A stretch of 62,226 nt of DNA from an uncultured Pelagibacteraceae bacterium (GTDB lineage: Bacteria; Pseudomonadota; Alphaproteobacteria; Pelagibacterales; Pelagibacteraceae): NCBI GenBank assembly GCA_902631535.1, contig CACOYX010000006.1:1-62226 (forward strand). The letters run 5' to 3'. Within the stretch, counting starts at the first letter, position 1. Each line of letters opens with the position of its first letter. This document shows positions 55,988 to 62,226 of the stretch, piece by piece. Both the position numbers and the translations under genes were made by a program. The notes beneath the pieces are model-generated. The model made no database searches and was not told the origin of the DNA. It saw only the letters and a list, made by a program, of their open reading frames with translations.

Positions 55988-56396
55988 AATAATAGGAAAA
56001 TATATAAAAGAGTTGAATTTTAATATCCCAAATCCAAAAACATTTTTTTTACTTTCTAAGAATATTACCAATTATAAAATTAATATTGATATTAAAAGCT
56101 CGCAAACTAAACAAAATATTATAGAAGTGCTATTAAGCTTAAGTCTTACCCCGACAAAAAAAGATTTTGAGATTATTAATACAAAGATTATTTTTTCTAC
56201 AGTTGTTGAACTTGAAAGCAGTCAGTTATCAAAAAATGACATGGAAAAGATTATTCTCATAGAAATCCCTAATAAAATTTATCCAGAATTAAGAAAAATA
56301 TTTATTTTTTTATTTGAAAACTCTGGATTTAAAGATGTAAAAATTAGTGAAGCTGTTGATTTTGAAAAACTATATAAAATGAAAAAAGTTCAGTAA
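55977..56396 (+). CDS. secB: Diverged protein-export chaperone SecB
   Basis: I use the ATG at 55977 (MNYKIIGKYIKELNF, 139 aa). The pattern 'YIKELNFNIPNPKTFFLL' and 'IPNKIYPELRKIFIFLFENSGF', then 'VDFEKLY' near the C-terminus, is SecB; compare 'YTKDISFEAPN' and 'LFPYARE' in E. coli. Sequence identity looks low, and the fxsA-secB-dnaQ order supports it. SecB keeps preproteins unfolded for SecA. The stop overlaps dnaQ by 7 bases. Confidence 0.85.
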   Translation: MNYKIIGKYIKELNFNIPNPKTFFLLSKNITNYKINIDIKSSQTKQNIIEVLLSLSLTPTKKDFEIINTKIIFSTVVELESSQLSKNDMEKIILIEIPNKIYPELRKIFIFLFENSGFKDVKISEAVDFEKLYKMKKVQ

Positions 56397-57049
56397 AAAT
56401 TTTTTTTTAGCTCTGATTTTAAAAACTCTTTATGCTTTTTTAAATCATCATCTGAAATTTTAAATATTGTTTTGTTATAATCTTTTGCCTTATTAATATT
56501 CAATTCAGAAACATTATTTGAGAGATTAAATTTAGGCTCCCTTACATCTAACAAGTTTATATAAACTTCTCTTAATAATTCACAGTCTAACAGAGCATTG
56601 TGTTTAGTTCTTCGAGACAAATCTATATTAAATCTTTTACAAAGAGCATCCAAGGAATTTGAGGTTCCAGGAAACTTATTTCTCGCTATTTCTAAAGAGT
56701 CTATTACTAGTTTTTTGTTTATTTTTTCTTTCTGTATAAATCCTAATTCACCATCTAAAAAACTTAAATCAAAAGAAGCATTATGAATAATAATCTTTTT
56801 ATCTTTAATAAAATTTAGAAATTCATCGGCAACTTGTCCGAATGTTTCTTTATCGTTTAAAAAATCTTGTGAAAAACCATGCACTTTGAATGCTTCTTCC
56901 GGCATACTTCTTTTGGGATTTAATAATTTATGAAAAACTTTTCCTGTTGCTACTAAATCTTTAGTCTCAATACAGGCTATTTCAACAATTTTATGTCCAT
57001 CTCTAAAGGACAAACCCGTTGTCTCGGTATCTAAAAAAACTTCATTCAT
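56390..57049 (-). CDS. dnaQ: DNA polymerase III epsilon subunit (proofreading exonuclease)
   Basis: 219 residues. Exo I 'VFLDTETTGLSFRDGHKIVE' (D and E metal ligands), Exo II 'IIHNASFDLSFLDGEL' and Exo III-epsilon 'HNALLDCELL' (H-x4-D) are all present. The C-terminal tail (about 185-219) would bind the alpha subunit. It overlaps coaE by 8 bases. dnaQ-coaE-aroE-maf-ppsR on one strand next to the origin is a classic alphaproteobacterial arrangement. Confidence 0.96.
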   Translation of the reverse strand: MNEVFLDTETTGLSFRDGHKIVEIACIETKDLVATGKVFHKLLNPKRSMPEEAFKVHGFSQDFLNDKETFGQVADEFLNFIKDKKIIIHNASFDLSFLDGELGFIQKEKINKKLVIDSLEIARNKFPGTSNSLDALCKRFNIDLSRRTKHNALLDCELLREVYINLLDVREPKFNLSNNVSELNINKAKDYNKTIFKISDDDLKKHKEFLKSELKKNFY

Positions 57050-57608
57050 ATTTAACGATTATATCGAATAAGTTCTTTTTTAAAATACTTAAATTTTTTT
57101 CATTAACAACCACATGATCACAAAATTTAATTTTTTTGATATCATTCATCTGCCTGTTATCTAGTAAATAAAACAATTTTTTATTTCCATTCTTAGACAG
57201 AAATCTCTTAAGTCTTATTTTTTTTTTCGCCTTTATAAAAATGATCGCGTTAAAATGTTTCATTAATTTACTTTCAATTAACAATGGTATTTCATAAAAA
57301 AGTAATCTCTTATTTTTATTTTGTGAGGTAAAACTTTTCATTTTTTTTCTTACTTGAGGGTGAACTAATCTTTCTAATTTCTTAATATTATTTTTATTTT
57401 TGAAAAGAAGATCTTTTAAGGATTTTTTTAATTTTTTATTATTTTTTATTTTAAAGCGTCTTCCGACCAAGGACTTGAAGTGCTTGCTCTCGTAAAGATC
57501 TTTCACCGCTTTATCTGCGCTAAAAAGTGGTCCTCTTCTAAAAGATAAAATCCTGCTTGCAGTAGTTTTTCCTGAAGCTAACGATCCTGTTATCCCTATT
57601 TTAATCAT
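57042..57608 (-). CDS. coaE: Dephospho-CoA kinase
   Basis: The last step of coenzyme A synthesis. 188 residues with the P-loop 'GITGSLASGKTTASRIL' (about 5-21) and the family pattern 'FSADKAVKDLYE' (Asp). The rest is Lys-rich: 'KKLERLVHPQVRKKM' and 'LLFYEIPLLIESKLMKHF' follow CoaE. It overlaps aroE by 4 bases and dnaQ by 8. Confidence 0.93.
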   Translation of the reverse strand: MIKIGITGSLASGKTTASRILSFRRGPLFSADKAVKDLYESKHFKSLVGRRFKIKNNKKLKKSLKDLLFKNKNNIKKLERLVHPQVRKKMKSFTSQNKNKRLLFYEIPLLIESKLMKHFNAIIFIKAKKKIRLKRFLSKNGNKKLFYLLDNRQMNDIKKIKFCDHVVVNEKNLSILKKNLFDIIVKYE

Positions 57609-58426
57609 TTAAGTTTAGAATTTAATAATTCTACCAATTCATCATCAATTTCAGGATTAACTTTATTCCATAAATAAAATGATTTCTGCCCCTGGTAAAT
57701 GAACATATCAAGACCATTAAAAACCTTTCTTCCCTCCTCTCTTAAGTATTTAAAAGTCTTCGTTTCTAAAGGATTATAGATCGTGTCAATGTATACAACC
57801 TCGTTTTTAGTATTGGAAAAATTGAAATTGAAATCATCACCATTCTTTAAACCTAGGCTTGTTGCATTAATAATTAAATCAAAATTTTTTATTTCAGACT
57901 TAAGATCTTCCCAAGGAATTATATTTAAAAAATTAAATTTTTTTTTTAAAAAAAAACATTTTTCATCAGTTCTATTAGTTATAGAAATATTTTTAATGCC
58001 TGATTTCTTGATAGATAAAATGACTGAAGGGGAAACGCCTCCTGCGCCAATTACTAGAGCTTTTTTATTAAAGTTATTCTCAATTTCTTTTAGATAAGCA
58101 GCTTGCAATCCGTAAACATCTGTATTTTCACCGATCACTGTTTTGTTGTCATCTAAGAGGACAGTATTGACTGATCCTGTAAGCTCAGCATCATTAATTA
58201 TTTTATCAATGTGGTTTATAATTTTTTGTTTAAATGGCAAAGTTACGTTAATGCCTGAATAGTCGCCTTGCGCAATTTTTTTTATTATTTTTGGCAATTC
58301 TTCATCGACCACCTCTATAATTTCATAGTCAGCATCAATATTATACTTCTTGAACCAGTATTTATGTAATACCGGTGATAAAGAATGTTTAATAGGCTTT
58401 CCAATTATTCCAAATTTTTTCTTCAT
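57605..58426 (-). CDS. aroE: Shikimate dehydrogenase
   Basis: Reduces 3-dehydroshikimate with NADPH for aromatic amino-acid synthesis. 273 residues: substrate motif 'GKPIKHSLSPVLHKYWF' (about 9-25), 'GINVTLPFKQKI' (catalytic Lys), the nucleotide motif 'ALVIGAGGVSPSVILSIKK' and the C-terminal 'GLDMFIYQGQKSF'. It overlaps maf and coaE by 4 bases each. Confidence 0.96.
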   Translation of the reverse strand: MKKKFGIIGKPIKHSLSPVLHKYWFKKYNIDADYEIIEVVDEELPKIIKKIAQGDYSGINVTLPFKQKIINHIDKIINDAELTGSVNTVLLDDNKTVIGENTDVYGLQAAYLKEIENNFNKKALVIGAGGVSPSVILSIKKSGIKNISITNRTDEKCFFLKKKFNFLNIIPWEDLKSEIKNFDLIINATSLGLKNGDDFNFNFSNTKNEVVYIDTIYNPLETKTFKYLREEGRKVFNGLDMFIYQGQKSFYLWNKVNPEIDDELVELLNSKLK

Positions 58427-59007
58427 TTCTTTAATTGTTTAATATAGTTAATGATTTCTTTAATAGGTAGACCCATAATTGAGTCTTTATCTCCTTTAAC
58501 ATACTCAAATAGTTCTAGTCCATTTGCTTCTATTTGATAAACTCCATAATCAAGTAATGTTTCTGTATCTACTTTATTTAAATACGCAGACAATTCATCA
58601 TCGTTTAAATTCTTCATTTTGAGCTCGGAAGAGTCAGTATAATTCCATATCATCGCACCATTTTTTGAAATGCATACTGAACTAATTAAATAATGTTTTG
58701 AATTGTTAAGCTTTTTTAGGATAACAAGTGCTTCTTCTCTTGAATTCGGTTTATTAATAAGCTCTTCATTTAATGATATTACGCTGTCAGCTCCTAAAAC
58801 ATATCGATCTGGATTATTGTTGCTTACTTTAATCGATTTAATTTCTGCAAGATTCTTTGATATAAGAAGTGGGTTGGCTCCCTCAGCCAATAAAGACTCT
58901 TTTACCTGATCTTCATCAACATTTGATACAATTACCTCATTTTTAATATTATATTTATCTAAAATTTGTTTTCTCACCCCACTTTTGGAGGCTAATATAA
59001 TTTTCAT
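58423..59007 (-). CDS. maf: Maf-family nucleoside triphosphate pyrophosphatase
   Basis: 194 residues. The N-terminal 'IILASKSGVRKQILDKYNI' is the Maf phosphate-binding motif, with 'RYVLGADSVISLN' (the catalytic Asp in GAD) and 'YGVYQIEANGLELFEYVKGD' near the end. Maf proteins hydrolyse non-canonical NTPs such as m5UTP or dTTP. It overlaps ppsR and aroE by 4 bases each. Confidence 0.94.
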   Translation of the reverse strand: MKIILASKSGVRKQILDKYNIKNEVIVSNVDEDQVKESLLAEGANPLLISKNLAEIKSIKVSNNNPDRYVLGADSVISLNEELINKPNSREEALVILKKLNNSKHYLISSVCISKNGAMIWNYTDSSELKMKNLNDDELSAYLNKVDTETLLDYGVYQIEANGLELFEYVKGDKDSIMGLPIKEIINYIKQLKK

Positions 59008-59822
59008 TTGTTTTTTTTTATCTCAATAATTTTTAGTATTGAAGCAGCAGTTTCTTCTACTGACTTTCTTGTAACATCAATAATGGGCCAATTATATTTT
59101 TTAAATAAATTTCTTGAGTCTTCTACTTCCTTTTTAATAGAGCTTAAGTCAGTATATTCTTTAAGGTTTTGGTCTTTCATAATGGCTACTCTGTTACGTC
59201 TTATATCTGATAATCTCTCCGGATCAGCTATTAATCCAATTATACAAGATGTTTTATTAGTTTTTAAATCTTCTGGAACCTGTTGATCCAAAACTAATGG
59301 AATATTAACTGTCTTATATCCTCTATTGGCTAAGTAAATTGAGGTAGGAGTTTTGCTCGTTCTGCTCACTCCTAATAAAACTACATCTGCATCGTTAATA
59401 TCATCTGTTTTTTTTCCGTCATCGTGTACCATTGTAAACTGGATAGCCTCTATTCTTTTGTAATAATCATCGTCTAAGACGTGTTGAGCGCTTGGTTTAT
59501 GTATAGCTTTTTGATTGAGAAGCTTTGAAAAACTTAGAATTAAATTACCTAAAACACCAAAACATGGTACTGAATTTTTTTCACTTTGATTAGCAAGGTA
59601 TTTTGCTAATTTTGTTTCTACAATTGTATATAATATAATTGAGTTCTCAACATTATTACATTCTTTAATTATTTTATTAATTTGTTGTTCTGTACGTATA
59701 AAAGCAAACTCTTTCTTCTCATATTCAAAATTAGCAAATTGCGATTTTAAAGATAAAAATATTCTATCCAAAGTTTCACCAGTGGAGTCAGACACAAGAT
59801 ATACATTGTATTTTTCGTTCAT
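59004..59822 (-). CDS. ppsR: Pyruvate, phosphate dikinase regulatory protein PpsR (DUF299, RP001 family)
   Basis: I use the ATG at 59822 (MNEKYNVYLVSDSTGET, 272 aa). The P-loop-like 'GVSRTSKTPTSIYLANRGYK' near 150-169 and 'VYLVSDSTGETLDRIF' at the N-terminus are diagnostic. It switches PPDK or PEP synthase on and off by ADP-dependent phosphorylation. Rickettsia prowazekii RP001, next to its origin, is of this family. It faces hemE across the 270-bp origin candidate. Confidence 0.95.
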   Translation of the reverse strand: MNEKYNVYLVSDSTGETLDRIFLSLKSQFANFEYEKKEFAFIRTEQQINKIIKECNNVENSIILYTIVETKLAKYLANQSEKNSVPCFGVLGNLILSFSKLLNQKAIHKPSAQHVLDDDYYKRIEAIQFTMVHDDGKKTDDINDADVVLLGVSRTSKTPTSIYLANRGYKTVNIPLVLDQQVPEDLKTNKTSCIIGLIADPERLSDIRRNRVAIMKDQNLKEYTDLSSIKKEVEDSRNLFKKYNWPIIDVTRKSVEETAASILKIIEIKKNK

Positions 59823-60092
59823 ATCTTTGTTAATAAAGTTATAACAAACCAATGTTGTACATATTTCTTTAAATTAATTAAAAACAATCAACATTAGTTA
59901 ACACTATTTAAACAAGTTATTGATTGTTAATAATAATGTTTTTTTAATGTTTATAAAATGAATAAAATCTAAAAATTAAGCAAAACTAATAAAACTTATT
60001 CCATTGACTATGTATAAAAGTTGGAAAAATCGTTGTATAACTAGTTAACAGGGCCAATAACTCTAACTACACTTATAAACTTAAATAAATTA
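59823..60092. other. Putative chromosomal replication origin (oriC)
   Basis: A 270-bp AT-rich non-coding gap between ppsR and hemE, the place of oriC in Caulobacter and Rickettsia. Genes to the left run minus and to the right plus, as expected of replication-codirectional genes. Nested inverted repeats (AACAATCAA at 59883-59891 against TTGATTGTT at 59920-59928; AACATTA at 59890-59896 against TAATGTT at 59934-59940) lie in the left half. DnaA-box-like TATGTATAA at 60009-60017 (8/9 to TGTGTATAA) and GTTGTATAA at 60032-60040 (7/9) lie in the right half. Confidence 0.68.
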
Positions 60093-61097
60093 ATGAGTAA
60101 TTTAAAAGAAATTCTAGAAAATAAGAAAATTTGTAAATCAGTCTGGTTTATGAGACAAGCAGGTAGATACTTGCCTGAATTTAGGAAGATAAGATCGAAA
60201 AATCAAAATTTTATCAATCTATGTTTGGATAGCGAATTAAGTTCTGAAATAACATTACAACCAATTAAAAGATATAACCTAGACTCTGCTATTATTTTTT
60301 CAGATATTTTGATGGTCCCTTATGGATTAAATCAGGGTGTGGAATTTATAAAAGATCGGGGTCCTGTACTAGAAGAGTTTAATTTAAGAAAATTTTTAAA
60401 TAATGATAAAATTTCTTTCACTCAAAAACTTAATCCGGTTTATAGAGCAATTCAAAAAACAAGAGAAAAATTAGACAAAAAAAAATCTTTAATAGGATTT
60501 ATAGGTGCACCTTGGACTTTATTAATTTACATGTTGGGAGCGAAGGAAAGCAAACAAGATATTAATTATGAAAAAATTAAAGCAAATGAATCTGAAGTTA
60601 ATATAATCCTTGATAAATTACACGAATACCTTTGCTCTCACATCGAAAATCAAGTGAGTGCTGGAGCCGACGTTATACAAATTTTTGATTCATGGGCAGG
60701 CTTGATACCACAAAATGATCTCCCTAATTATTGTTATATTCCAAATCTTAAAATCGTTAATTTTTGCAAAGGGAAGAAAATCCCAGTAATATGTTTTCCA
60801 AAAGGCATCAATAAAAATTTCAAAGAGTTTAATAATGTTGTAAATCCTGACGGTATCAATTTAGATTACGATGTTGATCCTAATTGGGCTAAACAAAATT
60901 TGTCAAATGTAGTTTTACAAGGGGGTTTAGATCCAAAAATATTACTTTCAAATAGTCAAGATTTCTTAAGTGCTGCAAAAAAGTATTTGGATATATTCAA
61001 AGGTTTGCCTTATATCTTTAACTTGGGTCATGGTTTGCTTCCTGGTACAGACCCAGATAAGGTAAAAGAACTAGTTAAATTTTATAGAGAATTTTAA
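60093..61097 (+). CDS. hemE: Uroporphyrinogen decarboxylase
   Basis: Converts uroporphyrinogen III to coproporphyrinogen III in haem synthesis. 334 residues. The signature 'VWFMRQAGRYLPEFRKIR' (about 18-35) and 'GFIGAPWTLLIYMLG' are typical. Catalytic Asp in 'SAIIFSDILMVPYGL' and 'FDSWAGLIPQ' are present. It is the first gene to the right of the origin candidate, followed by hemH after 2 bases and hemJ. Confidence 0.97.
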   Translation: MSNLKEILENKKICKSVWFMRQAGRYLPEFRKIRSKNQNFINLCLDSELSSEITLQPIKRYNLDSAIIFSDILMVPYGLNQGVEFIKDRGPVLEEFNLRKFLNNDKISFTQKLNPVYRAIQKTREKLDKKKSLIGFIGAPWTLLIYMLGAKESKQDINYEKIKANESEVNIILDKLHEYLCSHIENQVSAGADVIQIFDSWAGLIPQNDLPNYCYIPNLKIVNFCKGKKIPVICFPKGINKNFKEFNNVVNPDGINLDYDVDPNWAKQNLSNVVLQGGLDPKILLSNSQDFLSAAKKYLDIFKGLPYIFNLGHGLLPGTDPDKVKELVKFYREF

Positions 61098-61099
61098 TA

Positions 61100-62092
61100 A
61101 TGGAAAGTGATCACCCAAAAATAAAGTTTGGTAAAACCGGCGTTTTACTAATTAATCTAGGCACACCAGACTCTACTAGTTGGTTGGATATAAGAAAATA
61201 TTTAAGAGAATTTCTATCTGATAGGCGAGTTATCGAGGTTAATCCCTTGATATGGCAAATCATTCTAAATTTATTTATTCTTACTTTCAGGCCTTCTAAA
61301 ACAGCTCATGCCTATAAAAAAATATGGAGAAAAGACACTAACGAGTCTCCTCTTTTATATTTTACAAGGAGCCAAGCCGAAAAATTGAGGAATAAAATCG
61401 GAAGTGAAAAAATCTTAGTCGATTTTGCAATGAGATATGGAAATCCAAGCATTAAGTCCAAACTAAACTCACTAAAAGATTTAGGTTGTGAAAATATAAT
61501 TATCTTACCTTTATATCCACAATATGCAGCAGCTACTACGGCAACAGTATGTGATGAAGTTTACAGATCGTTGATGGGTATGAGATGGCAACCTAGTTTA
61601 CAAGTGATACCTCATTACGAAAGTGAGCCTTTTTACATTAACGCAATTATTAAAAGTATAGAAAAAAAGGTTGCATCGATTAGTTGGAAACCAGATTTGA
61701 TTATTGCATCTTATCACGGTATTCCAAAAAGATATTTTGATAAAGGAGATCCATATCATTGTTATTGTCAAAAAACTACAAGGTTGATTAAAGAGAAATA
61801 TAAATTTTTAGATATTAAGACAACTTTTCAATCTAGGTTTGGCCCTCAAGAATGGCTTACACCTTATACTGATAAAACTTTAGAGAACTTACCAAAAGAG
61901 GGTGTAAAAAATCTCTTAGTTATTTGTCCAGGCTTTGCATCGGATTGTGTGGAGACGCTAGAAGAAATTAATATTCAAGGCAGAGAAAGTTTTTTAAGTA
62001 AAGGCGGTAAAAATTTTGATCTTATTCCATGTCTTAATGATAACTCAGATCATATTAATATGTTTGAAAAATTAGTAATGAAATATATTTAA
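61100..62092 (+). CDS. hemH: Ferrochelatase
   Basis: Inserts Fe2+ in protoporphyrin IX to make haem. 330 residues: 'GVLLINLGTPDSTSWLDI' near the N-terminus, the catalytic His in 'IASYHGIPKRYFDKGDPY' (about 204-221) and 'CPGFASDCVETLEEI' near the C-terminus with Glu in the usual place. hemJ begins the next base after the stop. Confidence 0.97.
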   Translation: MESDHPKIKFGKTGVLLINLGTPDSTSWLDIRKYLREFLSDRRVIEVNPLIWQIILNLFILTFRPSKTAHAYKKIWRKDTNESPLLYFTRSQAEKLRNKIGSEKILVDFAMRYGNPSIKSKLNSLKDLGCENIIILPLYPQYAAATTATVCDEVYRSLMGMRWQPSLQVIPHYESEPFYINAIIKSIEKKVASISWKPDLIIASYHGIPKRYFDKGDPYHCYCQKTTRLIKEKYKFLDIKTTFQSRFGPQEWLTPYTDKTLENLPKEGVKNLLVICPGFASDCVETLEEINIQGRESFLSKGGKNFDLIPCLNDNSDHINMFEKLVMKYI

Positions 62093-62226
62093 ATGAACTT
62101 ATATCTTTTATTTAAATCTCTACATTTAGTAGCAGTGATATCTTGGATGGCAGGATTATTGTATTTGCCTAGGATATTTGTTTATCATTCTGAGGCAGAA
62201 CATGAGTCCCAAAAAAATATTTTTAA
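62093..62226 (+). CDS. hemJ: Protoporphyrinogen oxidase HemJ (partial, N-terminus only)
   Basis: The frame from ATG 62093 reads MNLYLLFKSLHLVAVISWMA, then GLLYLPRIFVYHSEAE, and runs off the window. It is the start of HemJ/UPF0093, the membrane protein that oxidises protoporphyrinogen IX in bacteria without HemG/HemY; the conserved His in 'KSLHLVAVISW' is a haem ligand in the family. Only about 44 residues are visible. hemE-hemH-hemJ makes a haem operon. Confidence 0.88.
   Translation, partial: MNLYLLFKSLHLVAVISWMAGLLYLPRIFVYHSEAEHESQKNIF

Noticed and set aside
59823-59852. Ten-codon extension of PpsR into the origin region
   Set aside because: Family N-terminus matches MNEKYNVYLVSDSTGET; the extension (MVCYNFINKD) has no similarity.
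1-62226. CRISPR arrays, insertion sequences, integrase genes, tRNA and rRNA genes
   Set aside because: No repeated spacer pattern, transposase, integrase or structural RNA was found on reading both strands; spacers are too short for most.

Overview
The window is a very AT-rich, tightly packed stretch of an alphaproteobacterial chromosome, most likely from the SAR11 clade (Pelagibacterales). The evidence is the Lys/Ile/Asn-rich proteins, short or negative spacers, many overlapping starts and stops, the scarcity of long intergenic regions, and alphaproteobacterial gene orders such as leuS-lptE-holA, parB-parA-rsmG-mnmG-mnmE, tsaB-fur-miaB-phoH-ybeY-lnt-metK and ppsR/hemE. The assignment is inference from gene content and composition, not from a search.

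Layout. 1-10.4 kb (minus strand): translation and transcription factors (rbfA partial, infB, nusA), metK, lnt, ybeY, phoH, miaB, a Fur-family regulator and a very short tsaB. 10.4-21.5 kb: envelope and housekeeping genes in changing orientations (polysaccharide deacetylase, Bax-like glucosaminidase, nfuA, trpS, murJ, maeB, a BON lipoprotein, rsmI, an LpoA-like lipoprotein-activator homologue, rdgB). 21.5-28.8 kb: grpE-dnaK-dnaJ with a sigma-32-like promoter before dnaK, then a tiny membrane protein, dapB, nth, a PfkB kinase and a hydrolase. 28.7-31.1 kb: a 40-codon arfA homologue, an OmpR-type regulator with a degenerate receiver, a YkuD transpeptidase, a YggS homologue and a ThiE-like protein. 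31.1-36.9 kb: porin, DUF3576 lipoprotein, leuS, lptE, holA. 36.9-46 kb: parB-parA-rsmG-mnmG and mnmE-ubiH, interrupted between mnmG and mnmE by a three-gene accessory island. 46-59.8 kb: ftsK-lolA, his genes, hslVU, smr, Tim44-like, fxsA, secB, dnaQ, coaE, aroE, maf, ppsR. 59.8-62.2 kb: a probable chromosomal replication origin followed by hemE-hemH-hemJ (partial).

How the parts fit. The right end carries the hallmark alphaproteobacterial origin context: ppsR (the Rickettsia RP001 family) and hemE point away from a 270-bp AT-rich gap. The partition genes parA/parB lie about 21 kb away, with two parS-like sites inside the neighbouring rsmG gene. The heat-shock genes (grpE, dnaK, dnaJ, hslV, hslU) and the envelope genes (lnt, lolA, lptE, murJ, ftsK, the LpoA-like protein, YkuD) form most of the rest.

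Most unusual material: (i) the mnmG-mnmE island, made of an Xre-like protein with a 23-bp palindromic operator and an apparently leaderless promoter, an unknown 119-aa protein and a GIY-YIG-domain protein with a near-perfect Shine-Dalgarno; (ii) four head-to-head gene pairs whose start codons touch or overlap; (iii) a GTG-started 40-aa ArfA; (iv) a TsaB that seems to have lost its middle; (v) a nusA leader hairpin combined with absence of rimP and ylxR at their usual places; (vi) the putative oriC and parS sites. No tRNA, rRNA, CRISPR array or insertion sequence was seen.
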